Shown: in pieces, positions 50,460 through 63,240 of the stretch
Numbering within the stretch: the first letter of the stretch is position 1
Layout of the letters: each line of letters opens with the position of its first letter
Assembly: GCA_036971475.1 (NCBI GenBank)
Contig: JBAIZL010000006.1
Coordinates: 94,868,265 to 94,932,264, forward strand
Direction of reading: 5' to 3'
DNA length: 64,000 bases
Source: Prosapia bicincta
Lineage: Eukaryota; Arthropoda; Insecta; Hemiptera; Cercopidae
Notes under the pieces: model-generated
What the model saw: the letters and a program-made list of their open reading frames with translations, nothing else
Database searches by the model: none
What the model was told of the DNA's origin: nothing
Program-made: the position numbers and the translations under genes

Positions 50460-51068
50460 CTGTAACAGCAAGAGAAGGAATTATTACAATGAAGCTGCAA
50501 CTTTACAAGTTATACAATATCAGCTGTCAGTTAAACAATGGTTGCATGGATTGTATTTATATTTTGCTCAATTTTACGTTACTAACAGAAACATTACAGA
50601 GACAAAGAAGGGAAAACCAGGGAGATATTGAATACTCTCTTTGCACTGCTTTGTTCTTACTTCATTGATAGTTTACAGATATAACCGTAACTGTTTATGA
50701 TAAATTTCTATTAGTTTGCTGGCGTTATAGTCAAGGTATGTATTTACAAGTTCTGTCACGAAAACTTTCTTCTGTAGCCGATCGTATCCGAACAGAATGT
50801 TACAAACATTCAAACTAATCTCCCCCCCCCCTCTTTTACTTTAAAGCTTAAGGACATTTCTAAGGCGTTTGGCCTAAGACGAATTCCATTTTGTACAAAA
50901 ATAAGAGAATGATTTGGAACTCATTGAAAAAGTAACACAAATTAAATATTACTTTAATTTGTACTAAAGAACAAATTACTTTAGTAAATAATATACCTAC
51001 TTATTACTAAAGTAGTACTACAATAATTAAACTCAGAAGAAGAAACATAAAAGGAAATAATAAAATGA
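50460..51068. other. Unassigned sequence
   Basis: Upstream of candidate exon 1 on the minus strand. It has a C11 homopolymer near 50821. No transmembrane exon could be identified. Confidence 0.4.

Positions 51069-51146
<78 letters not shown>
51069..51146. repeat. (TA)n-(GA)n microsatellite
   Basis: About 20 TA units followed by about 19 GA units. Confidence 0.95.
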
Positions 51147-51150
<4 letters not shown>

Positions 51151-51782
51151 AAGAGAGAGAGAGAGGAGGGAGATGAGAGAGATTAAATACTATTAAGCAT
51201 ATCTGAAGAAAATAGAATATTTATCATTAACTTAACAATAAAATAGTTATTTGAAATCTAAAAAAAAAAAAGATTTTAGAAAGAAAAGTAGGCAGTTGTT
51301 TAATGAGCTATACTTGTAGTAGGACTAATCATGATAAATTAATATAAAAGGCAAATGGTTTATTATGACGGTAAGAGCATATACAGTACTAGCGGACAGA
51401 AGTTTTTGAGTGAATACAAACTAGATGTTATCTGTAATGAGGATGAATAGAAAATAAAACAAAAAGATGAAACCATTCCAAAGTGAATCTTATTCCACAA
51501 ACATAATGTTTGATTGTGATGATTTTTGTTCAATGGGAGTAAAAGATTACTCTGATAATTTCCTAAGCCCCTGGCGGAGATGTAGGAAAGATAGTAAAGA
51601 AGGTTAAGAGATATCCAGAAAGAGGATGAGAGAGATGGAGAGGGAGGCAAAGGGGAGAAAGAGTGGAACAGAGAAAGGGTCAGAGAGAAAGAGGAGGAAG
51701 TAAGTTGGAATAACATCTATTCGAGTACATATATCTATTATAGAATATTTAGGCATATCGTGCCAAGCATTGCAACGTATTA

Positions 51783-51986
51783 GATACCTATACTCCCACC
51801 ATGACTTATTGGTGCTTGTCGACATTTACACTCGAGATGGTCCGAATGAATGTTAATACAAGCAAATATTCTGTCTGATAGTAGATACCTATACTCCCAT
51901 CATGACTTATTGGTGCTTGTCGACATTTACACCCGCGATGGTTCGAATGAATGTCAATACAAGCAAATATTCTGTCTGATAATAGC
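51783..51986. repeat. Tandem duplication of a 102-bp segment
   Basis: Two adjacent copies containing ATGACTTATTGGTGCTTGTC and AAGCAAATATTCTGTCTGAT, about 93% identical. No coding role is seen. Confidence 0.93.
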
Positions 51987-52261
51987 CTATTCCTAATATT
52001 TCTCACAGGGAGTATCGTCATTTTCATAATTTAGTAACATAACGATAAAGAGAGATCCATGGTATCTGTTTTAGGGATATTAAGTAGAATATATGCCAAA
52101 GTAGTTGTTTATACCAAACGTTTTTTGTAGAAGGAACCATTTATGTTGGATACAGTAACATTTACAAGATTACACCAAACCTCCTAATTCCTAACAAAAC
52201 CCGACTCTAATAGGCTTTTGTATGTTAGGTAAGAGCGAGTGAAGACTATTTGTAAGGTTAT

Positions 52262-52880
52262 ATACAGGGTTATCATAAAAGAATGGTGCTGTTTCGAACA
52301 TGATTTAAAGAAAACCCTAATTACTTACAGTTACTGTTGTTTAATCATCTAATTTGTCGTCTCAAACAGTTGTTTTTACATAGCTAATAAATTTCAATGC
52401 GTGCGCGCTTAGTCTCTCAACAAATGCTCAAACGATACTCAACTTCTCTCCAAACATTCGTTAACATTTCTTCGGTTATGGTTGTCATTGCTTCATTAAT
52501 CCTGTTTTTAAGTGGTTCAGGTCGCGAATTCTTAGTGAATAAACAACGCTTTTTATGTACCCCCACAAGAAAAAATCACAAGGTTTCTGATTTGGGCTCC
52601 TTGGAGGTCACAGTATAGGCTCTTGCCGGCTCATCCATCGATCTCCAAATTCTTCGTTCACGACCAATGAACTGAAGTGTGGGGAAGCACCATCTTGTTG
52701 GAAATGAAGTTGATGAATGTTTTTGAGTTCATCTAACTAAGAAAATCAATATTCCCTACAATCTTTCTATGAATTACTGACCGCAGCATTCTTTTATGGT
52801 AATACCGTCTTAAAGTCACGCACAACTCTTTACAAGGCAGCATATAACCAGCTGAGGGCAAGCACTGCTTACAAAACTTG
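52262..52880 (-). pseudogene. Tc1/mariner-superfamily transposase fossil, C-terminal half
   Basis: From about 52720 the minus strand encodes FIFQQDGASPHFSSLVVNEE then FGDRW, then PRSPNQKPCDFFLWGYIKSV, then a Leu-rich block with degraded ends. These are the second and third parts of the DDE catalytic domain: QQDGAxPH carries the second Asp, and the D in the PxLxPxDFFxW motif is the third acidic residue. The first catalytic block is not recognisable. Several stops and frameshifts occur after 52540. The left border near 52262 begins TACAGGGTTATCATAAAAGA, as expected of an element terminus. Such transposases cut and paste the element at TA targets. Confidence 0.8.
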
Positions 52881-53857
52881 GCGTTTCGAATGTTAGTAGT
52901 CTTTTTTATATATTTATGTGTACAGGGATATTTTTGGGTTTATTATTATTATACGTAAATAAATATATTAAAGAATACTTACAAAGTTTCAAAAAACTTC
53001 TTAGATTCATATTTTTGCTTCCAATCGAAAAATATTTCAAGCAAAAGTGTCTTTATGAAACTATGGTAACGTTTCAGTTTATTGTAATTGTTGTTAGTTT
53101 CTAAGATAACTGTTGTCAACAGTTTATATTTGGAAAAATAAATACATATACAATTTTGTTTTATATAAAATATAATATCAATGGCTATCCTAATAGATAA
53201 TAGAATATATGGCTATTGCACATGGGGATAGACGAAACTTAAACGTTATTATTAGGCTAACAAAGTTAAGTAGTTTTAAATAATTTATCCGGTGCAACAG
53301 GAACGTTTTTTTATGTCAACGAGTTTTTTATGATTTCACTTAAATTACAACTTTGAAAGTCGTTAACTAGTGTAATAAATAAGGTTGACTGCGTCTATAT
53401 TATATAAATTTGACCACTAATGTTTATTTAAATATAAACAGTGGTTTAATGTAACATGTATTTGAAAGCAGTAATCATGAATCCATGAGATTGTATTCTC
53501 ATGGAATAGATCTTACATTGTTCCGTTGGATATTTCGTATAAAGATACATTATTTTGTACATTACAAGGTACATTAAAGTGGTAACTTGAGAGTATGAAA
53601 AAATGTTTGTAGCTCTACAAGTTTAATTTGATATGACCAACGTCTTATATTCTAATTATTGTAATGCAGCCGGTAAAGCCAAAATAAAGTATTTATCTGG
53701 TTCTTATTGGGCCAAATGTATAGTCCATATAGTGGGACCAATTCTTGCGGGGCTATTTATATACAAATATGTGGTTGGAATTACTCTAAACTAAATATTT
53801 ATAGACAGGTAAACTTCTATTCCAGTGATTCGTTAGTCCCAAAGGCAGACGTTCTGC
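52881..53857. other. Unassigned AT-rich DNA
   Basis: No recognised feature. Confidence 0.4.
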
Positions 53858-54215
53858 CATCTAGGTGCCACTCTCAATACAGGAGGTGCAGCTATCGAGG
53901 TGGCCCTCTTAAGGTAGGAGGTGCTCTCGTCTAAGTGCCACTCTCAAGACCGGAGGTGCATACATCGGAGTGGCCCTCTTACGACATGAGGTGAAGTCAT
54001 CTAGGTACCATTCTCAAGACAGAATTTGCAGCCATCGAGGTGGCCCTCTCAAGGCAGGAGGTGCTGCATCTAAGTGCTACTTTCAAAACAAAAGGTGCAT
54101 CTATTGTGATGGTACTTTTAAGTCAGGAGATGCTGTAATCTACGTACCACTCTTAAGATAAGAAATCCAACCCCCGAGATGGCCCTTTTAAGCCAGGAGG
54201 ACCCTTTTAAGGACC
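53858..54215. repeat. 35-bp minisatellite, dimeric 70-bp period
   Basis: About ten diverged units alternating between CATCTAGGTGCCACTCTCAA and ATCGAGGTGGCCCTCTTAAG types, each ending in a form of CAGGAGGTGC(A/T). It adjoins the gypsy fragment at 54205. Confidence 0.88.
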
Positions 54216-54558
54216 TTTCCGTTTTTGTCTTGACTTAAAATTGCTCCTATCGCATAATTGCTTGCGTCTGTTGTTAGAATGAATTTTTTTTCGAAGTCTG
54301 GGTATTGCAAAAGTGGTTTGTTAGTCAATATATGTTTGCATGTTTCAAAACAGTCCATTAAATTGGGGTTATTAATATCAATTTTTGCATTTTTCTTTAA
54401 ACAGTTTTTAATGAATTTTCGGTAATATCCTAATAGTCCTAAAAATCCTTTAATTTGTTTGGTAGTCTTTGGTATTGGATAGTTCTTGATTGCTATTATT
54501 TTTTCGAGATTGGGTTTTACTCCATTCTGTCTTAGTAAGGTATATTTTGTAAGGATCT
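54205..54558 (-). pseudogene. Gypsy-type LTR retrotransposon polymerase fragment
   Basis: About 118 codons open on the minus strand read from the end of the reverse transcriptase into the RNase H domain. Visible blocks are NGVKPN, PKTTKQIKGFLGLLGYYRKF in the thumb, then PLLQYPDFEKKFILTTDASN and YAIGAILSQ, where TDAS holds the first RNase H Asp. The catalytic YLDD of the reverse transcriptase, the integrase and the LTRs are missing; the fragment is cut on one side by the minisatellite. The lack of stops suggests it is younger than the LINE fossils. It belongs to the gypsy/17.6-like part of Ty3/gypsy. Confidence 0.88.
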
Positions 54559-55740
54559 TACAAAACAGTTATTATTGTGTAGTTAAGGTTTGGAAGGAGA
54601 CAAAGTTTTCCAGAAACCTAAAATTGCTTTACTTTATTGTTCCAATTTAATTTATTATTCCTTCTCGTCAATAAATACGCAAGGCGAATAACACTGCCCA
54701 ATAGATAAGCCTATTATTATAAAGGCTCTTTTAAACTAACCCAGACTATATCACTTTCAAGCTTACGCTCGGCTATAGTCCCGGCCTTTAGTTAACGCTA
54801 GTTGCCTACCCTCGTGTATAGCTCTAGTTCTCGTATTTATTTCCACAGCAACGTAATCCCAGCGTATTCTCAGTTGCATCGATATCGTTCATTATATTGG
54901 TTATTCTACTTTACATGTCTTTACCTTTAGGCCATTCAGAGTTTATTTTATGAACAAAGACTTATTTAGTTAAGTGTCGTGCTGAGAGCTATCAGACATT
55001 TGTGTGACAGATGTTGGTTTGGTCAGATAATGAGTGTTTTATTAGTGTGTGTTGTTTACGTTGCAAGTTTGTTGTTGTTTATTCTAAATCTTAACCATCG
55101 TCATTTCGTTTATTTAATTTGTAGTTTGTGTAATTTTTATTTAGCTTCCGAGTTTGTTGTTTTCCCTTTAAACTTATCTTTCATTTATTTATTATATTTA
55201 ATTTGTATTTTTAGAGATAATACGTTATAGATATAACGGCTAAATACATTTTAGGGAGCGATTCAATACGAGATATGTTGATTTTAGATAATAACAGTGA
55301 CAGTGAAACATAACTGCAAGTTGTGCGTTGAACGCCTGCGGAACGGCAAAACGACAACCCGCAACATTCCTTTCAGTTGTATTTGGTTAATTGAAGTCTG
55401 TGCAATTTGCTTTGTTGAAGTCCGTGCAATACGATTATTTGAATGTCACTATTTGGTTAGTTGATGGTTGCGTAAATTGCGAGTGTACATTTTGGTTAAA
55501 TGAAGTTTGGTCATTTGAAGTATCCCCGGTGAAAACTACCTTGACCGAGGTACAATCGGCATCTTTTATTGATGAACTGAATGGAATTGTAAATGACCCG
55601 ATTTTTTAGTTTTCTAAATTACATTTTCTTTTAGCTTTAAAATGATATATAACATGTAATATCTATTTTCATTAGTATGCATATCTCAGTGTTTAATATT
55701 ACTTGGTAGTTCCTAAGTGTTTATCGTTTTAATAAAAGAT
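54559..55740. other. Unassigned sequence
   Basis: Short open frames at 54979-55230 and 55391-55609 on the plus strand are hydrophobic or mixed with no domain I recognise. It could include remains of the neighbouring gypsy element, but no LTR pair was found. Confidence 0.4.
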
Positions 55741-55877
55741 ATTAATAAACCCACACTCACACACAAACACACACACACACAGACATATATACGTGTGCGT
55801 ACTCATAAACAAACACGGCTCAGAGACAAACAGATATGAAGATTCTGCTTAAGTTGTTTAACATTAAGGATCTACGA

Positions 55878-55885
<8 letters not shown>

Positions 55886-55929
<44 letters not shown>

Positions 55930-56105
55930 AATTTAAAATATTTCAAAATCAAGAATAGTTTTAGTACATATATTTTTACAAAAACTCAATTTTTTATTTT
56001 TGTAAAAATATTTCGTTACATAAATATTTCTCCTGAAGATGCTGGTACTGTTTCATCGGCGAAAGGCTTTGAATAATATATGTACTAAAACTATTCTGTA
56101 TATCA
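55886..56105. mobile_element. Foldback element FB4 next to (TA)n, hammerhead-like core
   Basis: (TA)n at 55886-55925 is followed by arms AGAATAGTTTTAGTACATAT (55955) and its complement ending near 56100. The right half on the plus strand carries CTGAAGA (56033-56039), a stem GCTGGT/ATCGGC, GAAA (56061-56064) and AGGCTT, matching FB2. The inner sequence of the left arm has diverged, so only the right copy keeps the core. Confidence 0.8.
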
Positions 56106-57384
56106 CTTTACATCAATTAATTATTTCAATTTACTTGAATCCATTTTAAAATAAAATACCTATTTAGTGCATAATGTTTTATAACTAATTTAAGAATTAA
56201 CCTAAAGTTTAAACAGATTTAAAATCAAGTAATTACTGCTTGCATTTCCTTAATAAATTTGTAATGGCTTCCATTAGTTGGCTCTAAAGTAATATTTAAT
56301 CCCGCGGCGCGGCGCCACCTGCGTTAACACTGTAACTTTTCTCATGTACAATCCATTAATTAAAACAGTTTAACTCGCGAAACCTGTAAACTGATATGTA
56401 TTCCAAACCGAGAGATTCATTAGTGGATGGATCTTTGGTAATAAGTTAATAGGTGAGAGGGAATGCCAGCAGGGTTTGAATTAAACACCATTCACTTTAA
56501 TATTAAATATAGAGAACATATCGCGCTAACTCTTATTAAAGGTCCGTGTTTCTCTATTGTTGTGTCTGGTAGTTATACATCATTTTGTATTGAATATCTT
56601 GATTAAAGCTAATTGGATCAATGGATTTAACATCGTTAAAGCTATTTCCAGTTCAACAAGTGACCTTTTCGTAAGTTTTTAATTACTTTGGGCTTTTCAA
56701 AGCAATTAGAAAAGTTTAAGAGCTTCCGTGTGTTAAAATCGTTATGTCGGAAAAAATCTCCCGGGTTGGGTCCGTCTTGTTTGCAGTGGGGACCATTTCG
56801 TCGAAACAAAAGCAGGATTTCGAGCCCATTTAATTTTGACTGCAGAAAGTTGATTATTAAGTTGGTAGAAATGATCGAAAGTTAGTTACAATGACGACAT
56901 TCATTCACACAAATCATTCGATATATCGCTTCAAAACTCGCATCAGCAGAACTGTTCGAGTGCAATTTCCTGTCAAGTGTTTCTATTTCGCAAGAATAAA
57001 ATCGATAATTATATTATAGTGAACATTTAATTTGAAAAATATCAGATTCTGTCAACGGATACTTTGGGAGAAAACAATAAGGTTGATCTCATAATTTTAT
57101 TTCAGTATTTGCTGAAAACCATTTTGGGTGGGGCGACACTCAGCTAAATACCTCCCCATACTTCCACAGTTTCTCACAAACTTCAGAACGCAGGACACTT
57201 TGGATAGTTCTGAAGAATTACCGGGGGCTGAATTTGCTCTATTTTTCTTTGTTTTATGTATTAAGAAACTAGTGACTATAAATATCTCAAAAAATAAATA
57301 TTACTTAAAGTTTATTTTTAACATGGAAATATAATCACAATTTAAAAACACAAATTGTCTTTTTTATTTTTATTTTCACCTTTT
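56106..57384. other. Unassigned sequence
   Basis: Includes a short GC-rich patch (56300-56325) and AT-rich DNA with no recognised gene. Confidence 0.4.
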
Positions 57385-57765
57385 ATTAGTTCACACTCTC
57401 CCTCAAGACTAGGCCTATAGGCCTACATCTTATTCAAATTTGCAATCGTTAATTAAATACTTTTTATTCATCCGCTCAAATTCAAATATGTTTTTTTAAA
57501 CTTATAGTGGATGACACATGATGTTAATACAGTTTTTTTCAAACGTTTATCTTATTAATTAAATTCAATTCATTGATTTTATTAATTAATTTCGCTTTCT
57601 ACTTTGCCACGTGATATTGTGATTCTGTGATATGTAGGCCTATATACATATTCACAATAATTGTAATTATTTCATAAAAGAGAACTAAAAAATTTTCTTT
57701 GTTGACCTAAGTAGGAATTGACTTCATAACTTTTTTTTGTATTACTGGTTTGCTATAAAGTGCAC
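57385..57765 (+). repeat. Dispersed CAGCTG repeat family, copy F (internally deleted)
   Basis: The head GTTCACACTCTCCCTCAAGA, then TTTGCAATCGTTAATTAAAT, AGTGGATGACACATGATG, and the tail CCTAAGTAGGAATTGACTTC are present, but the segment with the two CAGCTG boxes is deleted. Confidence 0.82.
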
Positions 57766-58764
57766 AATGTCTTTATTATTAATTGTTTATTTTTGTTTTA
57801 AAGATATTAGTCTACCTTTATCAAACCCTTATTGTCTGTTTATAACAATAGAATAGTTTACGGTTTCCCCGTCATGGTGAAGTGTAAAAGGATGAATGAA
57901 ACTCGTATAAAAGACTGTTTCAATTCCCGATGACCCTGATATACGCTCCCTGATGACTATTAATATAGGTTTTAACCACTACTTTAGGTCTCTGACATTT
58001 TTAACAAATAGATAAATTATAATTTGGTATTTCCTTTTCTAAATGAAATGCAAAAATATCTTCATCTTAAAAAACACACACTTTATAAACTAAAAGCTTT
58101 TTATATAAATAAAAGAGCACTATGTAATAGTAAATTATATAACTATTATATCTATGTAGCTATCAAGCCATATAACTATAAAATGGGTAATTAAGGTATG
58201 TTTGGTTAGAAAAGCATTGGTTTTCTAATACTTAATATAAGTTAAACGTATGAAATGTTGCTCGTAATTCGCTCACTTGAGCAACCGGTTAGTTTTACCC
58301 AGATAATTTGTAGCTATTAGTAACAAGGCCCGATCCTAATGTAGTAAAAGATAGTGCTCTAGCTTTACAAAGCAAACTTGAGTTTTTAAGGTTTGTCTGC
58401 TGTTGTGAAGTAAGGTTATGTATTTGTAACGAATGTTATTGTAGGCTTTAACCAAAGTTTTTTGTCTATTGATAGCTTGCTTATAGCATGTATGTTATGA
58501 AAAACACGACATTTTTTAAAGCTTTTTTAGTTGCGGCTTTTTTTACTATGAACAGCTGAGATGTTTTTTAATGCCGGCGTGGTAAGTACAAAAATGTTTA
58601 CAATATGAATCTCTAATTTAAACGTGCTAGCATTAAAAACAAGATTTGTGGACCAGAACGGCAGAATTTTTCAGTAAGTGTAAAATAATATCTGTTATAT
58701 CAAAACTTGTTATATTTATATTTCAGCCAATAAATGATTGCATGAACTCTTCACCAATTATAGC
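57766..58764. other. Unassigned AT-rich DNA
   Basis: No recognised feature before the terminal satellite. Confidence 0.4.
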
Positions 58765-58887
58765 TGGCTAAGGGCTATGTAGAGACATAGCGGGGTATAG
58801 GCTATGTAGAGATATAGCGGAGGATATGCTATGTGGAGATATAGCGGGGGATATGCTATGTAGAGATATAGTAGGTGTAGGCTATGT

Positions 58888-58927
<40 letters not shown>

Positions 58928-59990
58928 CGGGGTATAGGCTATGTAGAGATATAGCAGGGTAGAGGCTATGTGGAAATATAGCGGGGGATATGCTATGAGG
59001 AGATATAACGGGTGTAGGCTATGTGGAGATATAGCGGGGGATAGGCTATGTGTGGGTATAGCCTGTGTACAGGACATAGCGGGGTATAAGCTCTTATAGT
59101 GGGGGATTGGCTATGTGGAGATATAACGGGGGATATGCTATGAGGAAATATAGCAGGCGTAGGCTATGTGGAGACATAGCGGGTATAGGCTATGTAGAGA
59201 TATAGCAGGGTAGAGGCTATGTGGAAATATAGCGGGGGATATGCTATGAGGAGATATAACGGGTGTAGGCTATGTGGAGATATAGCGGGGGATAGGCTAT
59301 GTGTGGGTATAGCCTGTGTACAGGACATAGCGGGGTATAAGCTCTTATAGTGGGGGATTGGCTATGTGGAGATATAACGGGGGATATGCTATGAGGAAAT
59401 ATAGCAGGCGTAGGCTATGTGGAGACATAGCGGGTATAGGCTATGTAGAGATATAGCAGGGTAGAGGCTATGTGGAAATATAGCGGGGGATATGCTATGA
59501 GGAGATATAACGGGTGTAGGCTATGTGGAGATATAGCGGGGGATAGGCTATGTGTGGGTATAGCCTGTGTACAGGACATAGCGGGGTATAAGCTCTTATA
59601 GTGGGGGATTGGCTATGTGGAGATATAGCAGGGGATAGACTATGTAAAGATATATCGGAGTATATTCTGTGTGCAGATAATAGCGGTTGACAGGCCATGT
59701 GGAGATATAGTGAGAGATAGGCTATGTGAAGATATAGCGGGAGATAGGGTATGAGGTGATATAGCGGGGGATAGGCTATGTGGAGATATAACGGGTGATA
59801 AGCTATATGAGGATCAAGCCTATGTAGAGTTATAGCGGGGTATAGGCTATGTGGAGACATAGTGGGGTACAGGCTATGTGAAGCCATATAGGGGTATTGG
59901 CTATGTGGAGATATAGCGGGGTATAGGCTATATGTGGGAAAAACCTATCTGGAGACATAGCAGGACATAGGCAAAGGGGAGAAATACTGA
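58765..59990. repeat. Satellite of about 27-bp units with 251-bp higher-order repeat
   Basis: Basic unit GGCTATGTGGAGATATAGCG followed by GGGGATA, varying from 24 to 30 bp. Between about 58940 and 59640 a 251-bp block repeats three times (AGAGGCTATGTGGAAATATA at 58961, 59212 and 59463). A (TA)n array of about 38 bp interrupts at 58889-58926. Confidence 0.94.
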
Positions 59991-62900
59991 GGAATAAGCT
60001 ATGTGTGGGTAAAGGCTATATTAACACATTATGTGGGTATAGGCATTTGTGGAGACAGCAGGGTATAAGCTATGTGGTGGCATAGCAAGGAATAAGCTAT
60101 GTGTGGGTAAAGTCTATATTAACACATTATGTGGGTATAGGCATTTGTGGAGACAGCAGGGTATAAGCTATGTGGTGGCATAGCAAGGAATAGGCTATGT
60201 GTGGGTAAAGTCTATATTAACACATTATGTGGGTATAGGCATTTGTGAAGACAGCAGGGTATAAGCTATGTGGTGGCATAGCAAGGAATAGGCTATGTGT
60301 GGGTAAAGTCTATATTAACACATTATGTGGGTATAGGCATTTGTGGAGACAGCAGGGTATAAGCTATGTGGTGGCATAGCAAGGAATAAGCTATGTGTAG
60401 GTAAAGTCTATATTAACACATTATATGGGTATAGGCATTTGTGAAGACAGCAGGGTATAAGCTATGTGGTGGCATAGCAAGGAATAGGCTATGTGTGGGC
60501 AAAGTCTATATTAACACATTATATGGGTATAGGCATTTGTGAAGACAGCAGGGTATAAGCTATGTGGTGGCATAGCAAGGAATAGGCTATGTGTGGGTAA
60601 AGTCTATATTAACACATTATGTGGGTATAGGCATTTGTGGAGACAGCAGGGTATAAGCTATGTGGTGGCATAGCAAGGAATAGGCTATGTGTGGGTAAAG
60701 TCTATATTAACACATTATGTGGGTATAGGCATTTGTGGAGACAGCAGGGTATAAGCTATGTGGTGGCATAGCAAGGAATAGGCTATGTGTGGTTAAAGTC
60801 TATATTAACACATTATGTGGGTATAGGCATTTGTGGAGACAGCAGGGTATAAGCTATGTGGTGGCATAGCAAGGAATAGGCTATGTGTGGGTAAAGTCTA
60901 TAATAACACATTATGTGGGTATAGGCATTTGTGGAGACAGCAGGGTATAAGCTATGTGGTGGCATAGCAAGGAATAAGCTATGTGTGGGTAAAGTCTATA
61001 TTAACACATTATGTGGGTATAGGCATTTGTGGAGACAGCAGGGTATAAGCTATGTGGTGGCATAGCAAGGAATAGGCTATGTGTGGGTAAAGTCTATATT
61101 AACACATTATGTGGGTATAGGCATTTGTGAAGACAGCAGGGTATAAGCTATGTGGTGGCATAGCAAGGAATAGGCTATGTGTGGGTAAAGTCTATATTAA
61201 CACATTATGTGGGTATAGGCATTTGTGGAGACAGCAGGGTATAAGCTATGTGGTGGCATAGCAAGGAATAAGCTATGTGTAGGTAAAGTCTATATTAACA
61301 CATTATATGGGTATAGGCATTTGTGAAGACAGCAGGGTATAAGCTATGTGGTGGCATAGCAAGGAATAGGCTATGTGTGGGCAAAGTCTATATTAACACA
61401 TTATATGGGTATAGGCATTTGTGAAGACAGCAGGGTATAAGCTATGTGGTGGCATAGCAAGGAATAGGCTATGTGTGGGTAAAGTCTATATTAACACATT
61501 ATGTGGGTATAGGCATTTGTGGAGACAGCAGGGTATAAGCTATGTGGTGGCATAGCAAGGAATAGGCTATGTGTGGGTAAAGTCTATATTAACACATTAT
61601 GTGGATATAGGCATTTGTGGAGACAGCAGGGTATAAGCTATGTGGTGGCATAGCAAGGAATAGGCTATGTGTGGGTAAAGTCTATAATAACACATTATGT
61701 GGGTATAGGCATTTGTGGAGACAGCAGGGTATAAGCTATGTGGTGGCATAGCAAGGAATAGGCTATGTGTGGGTAAAGTCTATATTAACACATTATGTGG
61801 GTATAGGCATTTGTGGAGACAGCAGGGTATAAGCTATGTGGTGGCATAGCAAGGAATAGGCTATGTGTGGGTAAAGTCTATATTAACACATTATGTGGGT
61901 ATAGGCATTTGTGGAGACAGCAGGGTATAAGCTATGTGGTGGCATAGCAAGGAATAGGCTATGTGTGGGTAAAGTCTATATTAACACATTATGTGGGTAT
62001 AGGCATTTGTGGAGACAGCAGGGTATAAGCTATGTGGTGGCATAGCAAGAAATAGGCGATGTGTGGGTAAAGTCTATATTAACACATTATGTGGGTATAG
62101 GCATTTGTGGAGACAGCAGGGTATAAGCTATGTGGTGGCATAGCAAGGAATAGGCTATGTGTGGGTAAAGTCTATATTAACACATTATGTGGGTTTAGGC
62201 ATTTGTGAAGACAGCAGGGTATAAGCTATGTGGTGGCATAGCAAGGAATAGGCTATGTGTGCGTAAAGTCTATATTAACACAATATTTGGGTATAGGCAT
62301 TTGTGGAGACAGCAGGGTATAAGCTATGTGGTGGCATAGCAAGGAATAGGCTATGTGTGGGTAAAGTCTATATTAACACATTATGTGGGTATAGGCATTT
62401 GTGGAGACAGCAGGGTATAAGCTATGTGGTGGCATAGCAAGGAATAGGCTATGTGTGGGTAAAGTCTATATTAACACATTATGTGGGTATAGGCATTTGT
62501 GGAGACAGCAGGGTATAAGCTATGTGGTGGCATAGCAAGGAATAGGCTATGTGTGGGTAAAGTCTATATTAACACATTATGTGGGTATAGGCATTTGTGG
62601 AGACAGCAGGGTATAAGCTATGTGGTGGCATAGCAAGGAATAGGCTATGTGTGGGTAAAGTCTATATTAACACATTATGTGGGTATAGGCATTTGTGGAG
62701 ACAGCAGGGTATAAGCTATGTGGTGGCATAGCAAGGAATAGGCTATGTGTGGGTAAAGTCTATATTAACACATTATGTGGGTATAATCATTTGTGGAGAC
62801 AGCAGGGTATAAGCTATGTGGTGGCATAGCAAGGAATAGGCTATGTGTGCGTAAAGTCTATATTAACACATTATGTGGGTATAGGCATTTGTGGAGACAG

Positions 62901-63240
62901 CAGGGTATAAGCTATGTGGTGGCATAGCAAGGAATAGGCTATGTGTGCGTAAAGTCTATATTAACACATTATGTGGGTATAGGCATTTGTGGAGACAGCA
63001 GGGTATAAGCTATGTGGTGGCATAGCAAGGAATAGGCTATGTGTGGGTAAAGTCTATATTAACACATTATGTGGGTATAGGCATTTGTGGAGACAGCAGG
63101 GTATAAGCTATGTGGTGGCATAGCAAGGAATAGGCTATGTGTGGGTAAAGTCTATATTAACACATTATGTGGGTGTAGGCATTTGTGGAGACAGCAGGGT
63201 ATAAGCTATGTGGTGGCATAGCAAGGAATAGGCTATGTGT
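59991..63240. repeat. Satellite of 98-bp units, about 33 copies
   Basis: Each unit contains TCTATATTAACACATTATGT, GGGTATAGGCATTTGTGGAG, ACAGCAGGGTATAAGCTATG and TGGTGGCATAGCAAGGAATA. It evidently grew from four of the 27-bp-type units. A marked variant set (TGTGTAGGTAAAG then TATATGGG) recurs at 60391 and 61273, 882 bp or nine units apart, showing a multi-unit duplication. Confidence 0.97.
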
